Shown: piece by piece, positions 34,226 to 43,782 of the stretch
Layout: each line of letters begins with the position of its first letter
Numbering within the stretch: position 1 is the stretch's first letter
NCBI RefSeq assembly: GCF_004361815.1
Contig: NZ_SNWA01000004.1
Span: 1 to 64,000, forward strand
Source: Paraburkholderia sp. BL10I2N1
GTDB lineage: Bacteria > Pseudomonadota > Gammaproteobacteria > Burkholderiales > Burkholderiaceae
Direction of reading: 5' to 3'
Length of the DNA: 64,000 nt
Notes under the pieces: generated by a model
Databases searched by the model: none
What the model saw: only the letters and a program-made list of their open reading frames with translations
Told to the model about the DNA's origin: nothing
Translations under genes and position numbers: made by a program

Positions 34226-35458
34226 TCACTCGATGGGTTTTTCCGCCGCAAAGCCCCTGCAATGTTCCAGATAGGCCGCCTCGTGAATGCTGATCAGCTC
34301 GACTACGCTGAGCCACAACCACGACGGTGTATCACGCGACCTCTCCCGGCTTCGCCGGAGTTCCGCTAGCCACGACTTCCGGGTTGCGCCATCCATCTGG
34401 CTCGCATGAGCCCTGCCAACAACAAGCGCCAGGAAATGCGCGGCCTTTACTGCATCGGCCTCGCCAAGCTTTTCCGCATCCAGCTTCAGATCCTGTGGCA
34501 ACAGTTCGCGAAGCACTACAGCGCGACCATCGAGTCGCGCTGCGTTCATCCGGTCTCCAAGGAACGGTGACAGGTGCCGTGCGCCTTCGACCACCCGTTG
34601 CGCGTTGTCGCGCGGCATGCGAACGCGCGGGTATCTGGGCGCGCTGACTGCGATGGCTTCCTTGATGTCGACGAGGCATGGTGCACCGCCATCCGCGCAG
34701 GCGTGGCCAATATCAACCAGGACCGCGTAGCGCAGACGGCCGAGCGAACTGCATCCCTTGACCCAGTATGCGGCATCCAGCACCTTGACCTTCGCACCCG
34801 CTTGCGCCGGACGAAGCACGGTTGCGAGTGCCGATCCTGTTCCGGTTTCGAAAAGGGCGTGGATCTCTTTCCGCTCCTTCGTCGACAGCGGCCAGAAACG
34901 CTTGCCCAGCGGAATCGACGGATCAGTGCCTGCAATACTTTGTCTCGCCAGTTTTCGCCAGGAACGATGCACCGCTTCTTTCATCGCCACGCGGACAACT
35001 GCCGGGCGTTGCGCCTTGCGCATCTGGTCACTCTGATGCGGGTCGAAAGCCTGTTCGTACCCGTCGATAAGCGCTGCCATCATCCGGGCCGTAATGACGC
35101 CTGGCAGATCGGAACTGCGCGCGGCGGTGGCCAGTGACAGCCCGAGGCGAATCAGATCGTGTGCGGGGTTGCCAATGACGGTCTGATCGAGGTCCCGGAT
35201 CTGGATGGCGACGTCTCCGTCTGCGTCCGCGACCGGGCCCAGGTTGCCGATATGACAGTCTCCACAGATCCATACACCCGGCCCCTCCGGCAGTGAGCCG
35301 GCATGCAGCCTGGCGAGCCATGTGTAAAAGTGTCGGGCGTTACCGCGAACATACGCATGTGCCGACGTCGCCATCTTGCTATTTCGTATTTCGGCGAGGC
35401 GCGGCTGCCGCGCGCCCGGGTCCGGATAGCGCGACACGGTTGATTTTTTCTGCGGCAT
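34226..35458 (-). CDS. DUF2252 family protein
   Basis: This cytoplasmic 410-residue protein starts at ATG 35458 (MPQKKSTVSRYPDPG). Typical DUF2252 stretches are KMATSAHAYVRGNARHFYTW, VWICGDCHIGNLGPVADADG, IRDLDQTVIGNPAHDLIRL, SSLGRLRYAVLVDIG and LVVGRAHASQMD. The fold is related to protein-kinase-like phosphotransferases: GDCHIGN resembles an HxDxxxxN catalytic loop and IRDLDQ a DFD-type metal loop. No substrate is known. The gene appears intact, between the sigma-factor relic and a hemerythrin gene. Confidence 0.88.
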   Translation of the reverse strand: MPQKKSTVSRYPDPGARQPRLAEIRNSKMATSAHAYVRGNARHFYTWLARLHAGSLPEGPGVWICGDCHIGNLGPVADADGDVAIQIRDLDQTVIGNPAHDLIRLGLSLATAARSSDLPGVITARMMAALIDGYEQAFDPHQSDQMRKAQRPAVVRVAMKEAVHRSWRKLARQSIAGTDPSIPLGKRFWPLSTKERKEIHALFETGTGSALATVLRPAQAGAKVKVLDAAYWVKGCSSLGRLRYAVLVDIGHACADGGAPCLVDIKEAIAVSAPRYPRVRMPRDNAQRVVEGARHLSPFLGDRMNAARLDGRAVVLRELLPQDLKLDAEKLGEADAVKAAHFLALVVGRAHASQMDGATRKSWLAELRRSRERSRDTPSWLWLSVVELISIHEAAYLEHCRGFAAEKPIE

Positions 35459-35611
35459 GACTGTCCTCCGAATCGACGCGAGACCTGGTGTCGAATACCG
35501 GGTAACGCGGAAACCGTGCCAGTGGTCAGGGTCTCGCGAATCCGCAGCGGATCCGGGCGCGATGCTTGCTGAAAGGGATCGCCCGTTCCCCGTTCCCCAC
35601 AAGGAGTGATC

Positions 35612-36151
35612 ATGACAACCCAACGCACCGATCGTAAAGACAGCGCCCCTGGCGCGCCGAAAGCCAACACCGAGCCCGCAAGAGATGCGATCGCATTACT
35701 CGAAGGCGATCATCGTGCTGTCGAGAAGCTATTTGCTGCGTTTGACGAGACCCGTGACGACGATCTCGATGGCAGGGGCACATTAGTGCAACGTGCATGC
35801 GAGGCGCTGACGATCCATGCAATGGTGGAGGAAGAGATTCTGTATCCTGCAGCGCGCGGCGTACTGCCTGAAGACGAGAAAAAAGAGGTCGATGAGGCGT
35901 ATGTCGAGCATTTCCAGGTGAAGACGCTTATCGAGAAGTTTGCGACACTCAAGCCGGGAGCGGACGGCTTCGAAGCGACGTTCAAGGTGATGGCCGAAAA
36001 CGTGAAACACCATGTCGAGGAAGAGGAATCAGAGCTTTTCCCAGCGCTCCGCCAGTCTGGAATCGACCTGACAGCCTTGGGGGAGCGACTGGCAAAGCGG
36101 AAAACGCAATTGCAGCAGAAGCTGGCGACTGGCACGGGCGATCGTACTTAG
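35612..36151 (+). CDS. Hemerythrin HHE-domain protein
   Basis: This 179-residue cytoplasmic protein starts at ATG 35612 after AAGGAG. The hemerythrin-like four-helix bundle has iron ligands in ALLEGDHRAVEKLF, ALTIHAMVEEEILYPA, AYVEHFQVKTLIEKF and VKHHVEEEESELFPAL. It is followed by a Lys/Gln-rich tail. Such proteins bind O2 or NO at a di-iron site or protect iron-sulfur clusters. The neighbourhood suggests a stress role; nothing more specific can be said. Confidence 0.88.
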   Translation: MTTQRTDRKDSAPGAPKANTEPARDAIALLEGDHRAVEKLFAAFDETRDDDLDGRGTLVQRACEALTIHAMVEEEILYPAARGVLPEDEKKEVDEAYVEHFQVKTLIEKFATLKPGADGFEATFKVMAENVKHHVEEEESELFPALRQSGIDLTALGERLAKRKTQLQQKLATGTGDRT

Positions 36152-36478
36152 CCCTCGGATGACAACCGGGCCGGCCACCATCGCAGTGGTGCTTGGGGCG
36201 CAGCCGGATCAGATGCCTGCTACTTTCCCGCCGCGCTCTCGGTTGCGTGCGTCCGGTATATCGGGGCGTTGAGAGCCAGTCACGGGGTCGAGCCAGTTTC
36301 GCCACGTGTTTTCATCAAGGTCATGATACGCCGCGTGAGACGGCAGCCTGAACGCCCGACGCGCGCCCTGTAGAGCGCCGCTGGCGCGCGAAAGGCGGAC
36401 GGCATGTATTTTCCGTCCTAGGGGGTACGCACTGCATCCACGGATGCCCTGTCGGGCTTCGGGAGGTCGCGAAGGGCA
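36152..36478. other. Intergenic region before a small membrane peptide
   Basis: I see no gene in these 327 bp. By position, the segment must hold the promoter for the peptide and perhaps for the transporter after it. A GGGAGG stretch at about 36461-36466 may be the peptide's ribosome-binding site, though the spacing is long. Confidence 0.4.
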
Positions 36479-36559
36479 ATGGATATGCCGTATTTACTAG
36501 GTTGGTTGCTGGGTGTACCGGTCGTTGTTCTGGTCATCCTATATTTGATTTTCCACTAG
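36479..36559 (+). CDS. 26-residue predicted membrane peptide
   Basis: The frame encodes MDMPYLLGWLLGVPVVVL then VILYLIFH: a single hydrophobic helix with almost no charge. It ends 37 bp before the AI-2E-type transporter gene. A clean start, stop and strong hydrophobicity favour a real small membrane protein, but so short a frame can occur by chance. Its role, if any, is unknown. Confidence 0.5.
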   Translation: MDMPYLLGWLLGVPVVVLVILYLIFH

Positions 36560-36595
36560 ATCTGACGGCGCGAGCCGTCGGCCGCCGTGGCCCCG

Positions 36596-38686
36596 ATGCC
36601 GTACGTGCCCGCGCGCTGTCGCTATGCGCCGGAGGCCCGAGAGGTAATCTTGCCGACCAATCGACCAGCGACGCCGAGGGCGTCGCCATCCACCATCCCT
36701 GCCAGCCGGGGGCTTACCTCCCTCGTTACGGCGGCGGTGGTGATTTGCGCGCTGTACTTCGGGCGGGCAGTCCTGATCCCGTTCACGCTATCGGTGCTGC
36801 TGAGCTTTCTGGTTGCGCCTTTCGTCACATTGTTGAGAAGGCTGAAGTTCGGCCAGCTTCCCTCAACCATTGTCGCGGTGTTGGCAGCGGTGATGGCCAT
36901 TTTGGCGATTGGCGCCCTGATGGCTGCGCAGGTCGGACAACTGGCCGATGCGCTGCCGCAGTATCAGGCTGCCATCGAACGCAAAATCGAGACGGTCCAG
37001 CAGAACACGATCGCTCACGCCGACGCCTTTCTCGCGAAAGCATCCGACATGCTGCAGCGTGCGTCGCCGGGTCACGAGACCGCAGCAGCGCGAACCGGGA
37101 GCCAGCCTGCGGCGACGGCACGTGCGCCGATGCCGGTCGAGGTGCATGAGCCGTTGCCATCATCGATCGAACTGGCGCAGCGCTTTGTCTCGCCGATCGT
37201 GAGTCCGCTCGAGACAACCCTTATCGTACTGGTGGTGACCATCGCCATCCTTTTGCAGCGCGAAAATGTGCGTGACCGCCTGATCCATCTGTTTGGCTCC
37301 CGCGACCTTCATCGCGCGACGACTGCAATTGATGAGGCCGCCAGCCGCCTGAGCCGATACTTTGCCGGACAGTTGTGCATTAATGTCGGCGCGGGGATCG
37401 TCGTGACAATCGGGCTCGCAATAATCGGCATGCCCGGCGCACTGCTGTTCGGCGTGCTTACCGCGCTCCTGCGTTTCGTCCCCTACATCGGGACGTGGAT
37501 CGCAGCGCTGACGGCTGTCGTTCTGGCTGCCGCGGTCAGCCCAGGATGGACGATGGTGGTCTGGACGATCGTTCTCTTTGGCGTAATCGATGTGGTTGCC
37601 GGCCAGGTCGCAGAGCCATTGCTTTATGGCCATAACACAGGGCTTTCCCCGCTCGCAGTCATTGTCGCAGCGATTTTCTGGACCTGGGTGTGGGGCCCAC
37701 TCGGGCTCGTGCTGTCCACCCCGCTCACGCTATGCCTCGTGATCCTCGGCCGGTACGTGGAGGGACTTGCGTTTCTCGACGTACTGTTCAGCGACCGGCC
37801 CGCGCTATCGCCAGCGCAAACTTTCTACCAACGCATGCTGGCTGGCGATCCGAATGAGGCGCTCGTGCAGGCCGAAGCAATTTTGAAAGAGCTTTCGCTC
37901 AAGGCCTACTACGACGAAGTGGCGCGAGAAGGATTGCGGCTGGCGCGCAACGACGTGCTGCGCGGCGTCGTCAGCATCGAACAGCTGGCGCGCATGCATG
38001 ATGCCTTTTTTGATGTTGTCGAGGGTCTCGAAAACATCGCGGACGTCGAGGACGGAGCGTCGAAGCCCGCCAGTTCAGGTACTGCCGATCTGGTGAGGAA
38101 AATCCCGGAAGAAGGCGATGTGCCCTCAATGCGCTTCCATGCATCAACCCACAGGGACGTCCCGTTGGTGCTCTGCATAAGCGGTCGCGGAGATTTCGAC
38201 GACGTTGCTGCCGCCATCGCGCTGCAACTGCTGGGAAAGCGCGGACTGGACGCCGGTCTGGCGGCATATGAAGATTTTTCCAGAGGACGTGTAAGTCAGG
38301 CAGATATGACAAGAATATCCATTATCTGCGTGGTATCGCTCGACGCTACGGAGTGTCCCAACTACCTGCGAAATCTGCTACGTCGGGTGCACGAGCGTGC
38401 GCCAGACACCACGTTGGTGTTAGACCCGGGTACAGATGCCGACACTCGTGACGAGCCACGGTCGCCATCAAGGACGCTAAGGGCATCCTCCTTCACCGCG
38501 CTGGCAGATGTGTGCGCAACAGCCGCACGCGACGGCGCTCCGCCACCCCGAACTCGCGTGATACCTTACCGTGACCAACAAATGCCGGGCGGCAGAGATT
38601 CGTCAGCAGCCGGCAATCGCGTCTTGAGCAGGCGACGCGAATTGGGCGAGGACAGTGTCGAGCACGAAAAAGTCGGGCCCGCCTAA
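36596..38686 (+). CDS. AI-2E/PerM-family transporter with long C-terminal domain
   Basis: The protein has 696 residues from ATG 36596 (a GTG at 36587 is possible). The membrane domain (about 40-390) has the PerM/AI-2E pattern: an early pair of helices (VVICALYFGRAVLIPFTLSV), a long soluble loop with coiled-coil character, and the conserved cluster FGVLTALLRFVPYIGTWIA, DVVAGQVAEPLLYGHNTGLS and GLVLSTPLTLCLVILGRYV. The C-terminal 300 residues are soluble and do not occur in the short PerM proteins. Members export AI-2, siderophore-like compounds or ions; the substrate here is unknown. Confidence 0.85.
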   Translation: MPYVPARCRYAPEAREVILPTNRPATPRASPSTIPASRGLTSLVTAAVVICALYFGRAVLIPFTLSVLLSFLVAPFVTLLRRLKFGQLPSTIVAVLAAVMAILAIGALMAAQVGQLADALPQYQAAIERKIETVQQNTIAHADAFLAKASDMLQRASPGHETAAARTGSQPAATARAPMPVEVHEPLPSSIELAQRFVSPIVSPLETTLIVLVVTIAILLQRENVRDRLIHLFGSRDLHRATTAIDEAASRLSRYFAGQLCINVGAGIVVTIGLAIIGMPGALLFGVLTALLRFVPYIGTWIAALTAVVLAAAVSPGWTMVVWTIVLFGVIDVVAGQVAEPLLYGHNTGLSPLAVIVAAIFWTWVWGPLGLVLSTPLTLCLVILGRYVEGLAFLDVLFSDRPALSPAQTFYQRMLAGDPNEALVQAEAILKELSLKAYYDEVAREGLRLARNDVLRGVVSIEQLARMHDAFFDVVEGLENIADVEDGASKPASSGTADLVRKIPEEGDVPSMRFHASTHRDVPLVLCISGRGDFDDVAAAIALQLLGKRGLDAGLAAYEDFSRGRVSQADMTRISIICVVSLDATECPNYLRNLLRRVHERAPDTTLVLDPGTDADTRDEPRSPSRTLRASSFTALADVCATAARDGAPPPRTRVIPYRDQQMPGGRDSSAAGNRVLSRRRELGEDSVEHEKVGPA

Positions 38687-38789
38687 GGCGTCGAGGACGT
38701 TTTATTTACAGGCATTCAAGCTATCGCGCGGCGAAAGCCTGATTCTGTCGGGCGCGTTTGACCTCGTCGCTTTGCGGGTAAATCGAGGT

Positions 38790-39028
38790 GGTCGCGACGG
38801 GCTGGCGCGTCGCAGCTTTTCCGCGGCTGTCGGATGATCGGCGCCGATGACATCGGCGGCCCGATTAAAGAAGCGCCGCATCACGTTCCACAGGCGGGTT
38901 CCGGTAATGCCCGTGGGGCTGTCTTGCTCGAGGTTCGCGACGAGCCGCGTTTTCGGATCCCAGCGCGTCGGCGAGACCGGAAGTCGCCGCTGCACGAGAT
39001 ACTGATCGAGTGCCGTATGCGGCGCAAC
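38790..39028 (-). pseudogene. Tyrosine integrase relic
   Basis: About 75 residues match the part of a phage-type tyrosine recombinase before the catalytic HxxR box: RLVANLEQDSPTGITGTRLW, NVMRRFFNRAADVIGADHPT and AAEKLRRASP. In complete relatives this leads to HWMRHTHATHAL, which is absent here. Both flanks have other sequence. It is a dead remnant of an integrase, perhaps from an old island insertion. Confidence 0.65.
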
Positions 39029-39363
39029 GCACACACCTTCGTAACAAATCGGAATTTCCCGACGATGCAATGCTGCAAAGATCGCCCTGCAGTCGGATAG
39101 ACTTCGCTTGCTGAATATCCCGATTCTTACCGTCTGCGACGGCCAATCCTGGGAGTTTCTATGCGGCTCTTCGACAGCAACCGGCCGGGCCGTCTGCACG
39201 CCAGACGGTCGCCCCCTGCTCGCGAGCTGCAACCGGCGTCATCGACTCGTGGCGCCGCTGCCCGTCAAAGAAGGGCCAGTGAGCGCGCCCGGCTCGACGC
39301 GCCCTGCCCGCGCCGTCTGCGGATGGTGCACGTCGAGAGCGGCAGGCGCAACGGGAGGCAGCC

Positions 39364-40638
39364 ATGAGCGAAGTGTCGCCAAACCATGTCAAGAGCCCGC
39401 GGCGGGGCCTCATCGTGCTCGCGGTTGTGGCGCTGGCGCTGGTCGTAATCGTGATCGTGCACCTGCTCCGCTCAACGGCGCCGAAGCCCGGTGCGGCGCC
39501 GCAAGTGGTGACGGTTGCCGCCGCAACGATAGGCCCGATGCCGGTAGTATTGAGCGAGCTGGGCACCGTCACCCCCGTCGCCACTGTGACCGTGCTGCCG
39601 CAACTGAGCGGCTACCTGACCGCGGTCGGCTATCAGGAAGGCCAGGAGGTCCAGAAGGGGCAATTCCTCGCGCAGATAGATCCACGCCAGTACGAAATCA
39701 GCAAACAGCAGGCCGAAGCACAGTTGGCGAAGGATAAAGCCGCACTTGCGCAGGCCCGCTCCGACCTCGCGCGCTTCACGCAGCTGAACGAGCGCAAATC
39801 GATCGCCGAGCAGACCTACGTCGACCAGCAGTTCCTCGTCAAGCAGGACGAAGCCGCAGTCAAGGTCGACGAGGCCAACATCGCACAATTCGCCCTCGAC
39901 CTCGCCTACTGCCACATCACAGCGCCGGTGTCGGGGCGGGTCGGGCTGCGCCTCGTCGATCCGGGCAACTACGTGACGGCATCGAGCCAGCCAGGCATCG
40001 TCGTGATCACGACGATGAAGCCGACCACAGTCCAGTTCACGGTGCCGCAAAACGACCTTGGCAATGTGCTGCAGCGCGTCAATTCAGGTGCGCAGCTACC
40101 GGTGACGGTGTACCGCAGCGACAACGCCCGCAAAATCGCCACCGGCACGCTGTACGCGATCAATAACCAGATGGCGACCGCCACCGGCACGGTCACGTTG
40201 CGTGCGACCTTTCCCAATGAAGACGAGGCGCTCTTCCCGAACGAATTCGTCAACGTGAAGCTGCTGGTCGACACGCTGCAAAACGCGGTGCTGGTGCCGA
40301 CGCCCGCCGTGCAAAGCGGCGCGCCGGGCGACTACGTGTATCTCGTCAACGCGGACAACACCGTTTCAGTCCGCAAGGTCACGCTGGGACCGGGCGACGG
40401 CCAGCACACGGTGATCACGACGGGACTGTCCGCGGGCAACGTGGTCGTCACCGACGGCATGGACAGGCTGAGCGATGGCGTGAAGATCACGGCGTCCGCG
40501 GCCCGGCCGGCTGCCGCCAGCGGCGCAGCCGCGGCGTCGCGCCCAACCGCTTCCGAAGCACCTGCCCAGCCGCCCGCCTCAGGCACGAGCCACTCCCCTC
40601 ACGCGCACGCGTCAGACGCGGCGTCACAGGCGTCATAG
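39364..40638 (+). CDS. mdtA: RND efflux periplasmic adaptor (MdtA-like)
   Basis: This 424-residue membrane-fusion protein joins the inner-membrane pump to the outer-membrane channel. It has an N-terminal anchor helix (GLIVLAVVALALVVIVIVHL), a lipoyl/hairpin region (VLPQLSGYLTAVGYQEGQEV, KGQFLAQIDPRQYEISKQQA), a beta-barrel domain (TAPVSGRVGLRLVDPGNYV) and a membrane-proximal domain. The tail from about 380 is Ala/Pro/His-rich and likely disordered. It is the first gene of a tight four-gene operon (next gene after 18 bp). Confidence 0.93.
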   Translation: MSEVSPNHVKSPRRGLIVLAVVALALVVIVIVHLLRSTAPKPGAAPQVVTVAAATIGPMPVVLSELGTVTPVATVTVLPQLSGYLTAVGYQEGQEVQKGQFLAQIDPRQYEISKQQAEAQLAKDKAALAQARSDLARFTQLNERKSIAEQTYVDQQFLVKQDEAAVKVDEANIAQFALDLAYCHITAPVSGRVGLRLVDPGNYVTASSQPGIVVITTMKPTTVQFTVPQNDLGNVLQRVNSGAQLPVTVYRSDNARKIATGTLYAINNQMATATGTVTLRATFPNEDEALFPNEFVNVKLLVDTLQNAVLVPTPAVQSGAPGDYVYLVNADNTVSVRKVTLGPGDGQHTVITTGLSAGNVVVTDGMDRLSDGVKITASAARPAAASGAAAASRPTASEAPAQPPASGTSHSPHAHASDAASQAS

Positions 40639-40656
40639 CGTGCGGACCACCCCTCG

Positions 40657-43600
40657 ATGAACATCTCCCGCCTGTTCATCCTGAGGCCAGTGGCGACCTC
40701 GTTGCTGATGATCGCGCTCGTGCTCGTGGGGCTGGTCGCGGTGCGCTTCCTGCCGGTTTCATCGTTGCCCGCCGTCGACTACCCGACCATCCAGGTGCAG
40801 ACCTTCTACCCTGGCGCGAGTCCGGACGTCATGGCGACGACGGTCACCGCGCCGCTCGAAGTGCAGCTCGGCGGGATTCCGGGTCTGCAGCAGATGGTCT
40901 CGTACAGTTCGGAAGGTGCGTCGGTCATCACGCTGCAGTTCGATCTCTCGCTGAATCTCGACATCGCCGAGCAAAACGTCCAGCAGGCGATCAACGCGGC
41001 CAACAGCTTTCTGCCGAGCGGCCTGCCTGCGCCGCCGACCTACGCCAAGATCAATCCGGCTGACCAGCCGATCCTCACGCTCGCGGTCACGTCGAAGTCG
41101 ATGTCGCTCGTCCAGTTGCAGGACGCGGCCAACAACCGCCTCGCGACGAAGATCTCGGAAGTGCCCGGCGTCGGTCTCGTGACCACAGCCGGCGGCAACG
41201 TGCCAGCCGTGCGCGTCGAAGCCGATCCGCAGAAGCTCGCCGCCTACGGCCTGAACATCGACGATCTGCGCACGCTGCTCGCGAACGTCAACGTCAGTCA
41301 GCCGAAGGGCAATTTCGACGGCCCGGAACTCGACTACACGATCAATGCAAACGACCAGATCGTCGACCCCAAAGACTATCTGGACACCGTCATTGCGTAT
41401 CAAAACGGAGCGCCGGTGTATATGCGCGATGTCGCTCACGTGAGCCAGGCGGCGCAGGACGTCGAGCGCGGTGCGTGGTACAACCACACGCCCGCGATCG
41501 TGCTGAACGTGCAGCGTCAACCGGGCGCGAACGTGATCGCGACCGTGAACCAGATCACGAAGCAGCTGCCGACGCTCGAATCGACACTGCCGGCAGGCAT
41601 GCAGATCACGGTGGTATCGAACAGCACCGGCGTGATCCGCTCGTCGGTATCGGACGCCGCGTTCGAACTGGTGCTCGCGGTCGTGCTGGTCGTGCTGGTC
41701 ATCTTCATGTTCCTGCGCAACGTGCCGGCCACCGTCATCCCGAGCATCTCGGTGCCGGTATCCCTGATCGGCACGCTCGCCGTGATGTACCAGCTCAACT
41801 ATTCGATCGACAACCTCTCGCTGATGGCGTTGATCATCGCAACGGGTTTCGTCGTCGACGATTCGATCGTGATGATCGAGAACATCGTCCGCTACCTGGA
41901 GGAAGGCAGGACGCCGCTCGAAGCGGCGCTCGAAGGCGCCGGGCAGATTGGCTTCACGATCCTGTCACTGACCATATCGCTGATCGCGGTGCTGATTCCG
42001 CTGCTGTTCATGGGCGGCGTGATCGGCCGGCTCTTCAGCGAGTTCGCGATCACGCTCGCGGTGACGATCGTGATCTCGGCGGTCGTCTCGCTGACGGTCG
42101 TGCCGATGCTCTGCGCGCGCATTCTGCGCGCGCAGGCGCAACGCCATCCGAGCCGCTTCGAGCGCTTCAGCGAAGGGATCTTCAACAAGACGCTCGCCGC
42201 CTACGAGCGCGGCCTGCGCTGGGTGCTCGATCACCAGACACTGACGCTGCTGGTCACGCTCGGCACGGTGGCCCTCACGGCGATCCTGTATATCGTGATC
42301 CCAAAGGGCCTGTTCCCGGTGCAGGACGTCGGCGTCATCCAGGGCATCAGCGTCGCTGACACCTCGGTGTCGTACCCGGCGATGGTCCGGCGTCAAGCTG
42401 CGCTTGCCGACGCGATCCTGAGAGACCCCGACGTCGTTTCGATCACATCGTACGTCGGCATCGACGGGACCAATCCGACGCTCAACAACGGCCGCTTCCT
42501 GATCAATCTCCGCCCGCGCGACGACCGCTCGCTGAACGCCGAGGAAATCGGCCGCCGCATCCAGCAGGAAGTCGCAAACGTGCCCGGCATCCGTCTGTAT
42601 CTGCAACCGGAGCAGGACCTGACGCTCGACACGTCAATCTCGCGCAATCAATACAACTTCGTGCTGCGCGGGCCGAACCAGCATGCGTTCGACCAATACG
42701 TGCCGGCGCTCATCGCCCGGATGAAGCAGATTCCCGCGATCACCGACGTCACGAGCGACCTGAACACTGATGGCCTGAGCGTCTACGTCGAAGTCAACCG
42801 GCAGCTGGCGGCACGCTACGGGATCACGGCGGCCACGATCGACAACGCGCTGTACGACGCGCTTGGCCAGCGCATCGTGTCGACCATCTTCCAGCAGTCC
42901 GATCAGTACCGCGTGATCCTCGTCGCCAAACCTGAAGCGGTGCCCACCGTGCAGTCGCTCGGCAACCTGTATCTGCCGAGCCAGACGAGCAGCAGCGGCC
43001 AGGTGCCGCTGTCGGGCATCGCGACGATCCACATCACGCACTCGCCGCTGATGATCAGCCATCTCGCGCAGTTCCCGTCAGTGACGATCTCGTTCAACCT
43101 CGCGCCGGACGCGTCGCTCAGTTCAGCCGTGCGGCAGATCCGCGACGCCGAGCGCGCGGTGAACCTGCCGCCGTCGATCACGTCTACGTTCCAGGGCGCA
43201 GCGCAGGCATTCGAAGACTCACTGTCGAGCGAGGTGTATCTGCTCGTCGCCGCGCTCGTCGCCGTGTACATCGTGCTCGGCGTGCTGTATGAGAGCTACA
43301 TTCACCCGGTGACGATCCTCTCGACGCTGCCCTCGGCCGGCATCGGCGCGCTGCTGGCCCTGATGATCGCCGGCAGCGATCTCGACGTGATCGGCATCAT
43401 CGGCATCGTGCTCCTGATCGGCATCGTCAAGAAGAACGCCATCATGATGGTCGATTTCGCGCTCGAAGCAGAACGCGTGCACGGCAAGCCACCGCGCGAA
43501 GCGATCTTCGAAGCGTCGCTGCTGCGCTTCCGGCCGATCCTGATGACGACGCTTGCCGCCATGCTCGGGGCGTTGCCGATGCTGCTCGGCACGGGCACCG

Positions 43601-43782
43601 GCTCGGAACTGCGCCGCCCGCTGGGCCTCGCGATCATCGGCGGCCTCACGCTTAGCCAGATGCTGACGCTGTTCACGACGCCGGTCATCTATCTGTTCTT
43701 CGACCGGCTCGCGCAACGCGTGAACGCGCGGCGCCGGGCGCGGCGTGGAGACGCCGCCGCGCCGCCGGGGAGCGCGCCGTGA
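40657..43782 (+). CDS. mdtB: RND multidrug pump subunit (MdtB-like)
   Basis: This inner-membrane proton-driven pump of 1,041 residues starts MNISRLFILRPVATSLLMIA. It has 12 helices and two large periplasmic loops. RND marks include GxSPDVMATTVTAPLE, the helix-4 motif GFVVDDSIVMIENIVRYLE with the proton-relay Asp pair, and the late GIVKKNAIMMVDFALEAER. It ends with a TGA that overlaps the GTG start of the next gene by four bases. With MdtC it forms a mixed trimer in the known system. It is intact. Confidence 0.95.
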   Translation: MNISRLFILRPVATSLLMIALVLVGLVAVRFLPVSSLPAVDYPTIQVQTFYPGASPDVMATTVTAPLEVQLGGIPGLQQMVSYSSEGASVITLQFDLSLNLDIAEQNVQQAINAANSFLPSGLPAPPTYAKINPADQPILTLAVTSKSMSLVQLQDAANNRLATKISEVPGVGLVTTAGGNVPAVRVEADPQKLAAYGLNIDDLRTLLANVNVSQPKGNFDGPELDYTINANDQIVDPKDYLDTVIAYQNGAPVYMRDVAHVSQAAQDVERGAWYNHTPAIVLNVQRQPGANVIATVNQITKQLPTLESTLPAGMQITVVSNSTGVIRSSVSDAAFELVLAVVLVVLVIFMFLRNVPATVIPSISVPVSLIGTLAVMYQLNYSIDNLSLMALIIATGFVVDDSIVMIENIVRYLEEGRTPLEAALEGAGQIGFTILSLTISLIAVLIPLLFMGGVIGRLFSEFAITLAVTIVISAVVSLTVVPMLCARILRAQAQRHPSRFERFSEGIFNKTLAAYERGLRWVLDHQTLTLLVTLGTVALTAILYIVIPKGLFPVQDVGVIQGISVADTSVSYPAMVRRQAALADAILRDPDVVSITSYVGIDGTNPTLNNGRFLINLRPRDDRSLNAEEIGRRIQQEVANVPGIRLYLQPEQDLTLDTSISRNQYNFVLRGPNQHAFDQYVPALIARMKQIPAITDVTSDLNTDGLSVYVEVNRQLAARYGITAATIDNALYDALGQRIVSTIFQQSDQYRVILVAKPEAVPTVQSLGNLYLPSQTSSSGQVPLSGIATIHITHSPLMISHLAQFPSVTISFNLAPDASLSSAVRQIRDAERAVNLPPSITSTFQGAAQAFEDSLSSEVYLLVAALVAVYIVLGVLYESYIHPVTILSTLPSAGIGALLALMIAGSDLDVIGIIGIVLLIGIVKKNAIMMVDFALEAERVHGKPPREAIFEASLLRFRPILMTTLAAMLGALPMLLGTGTGSELRRPLGLAIIGGLTLSQMLTLFTTPVIYLFFDRLAQRVNARRRARRGDAAAPPGSAP

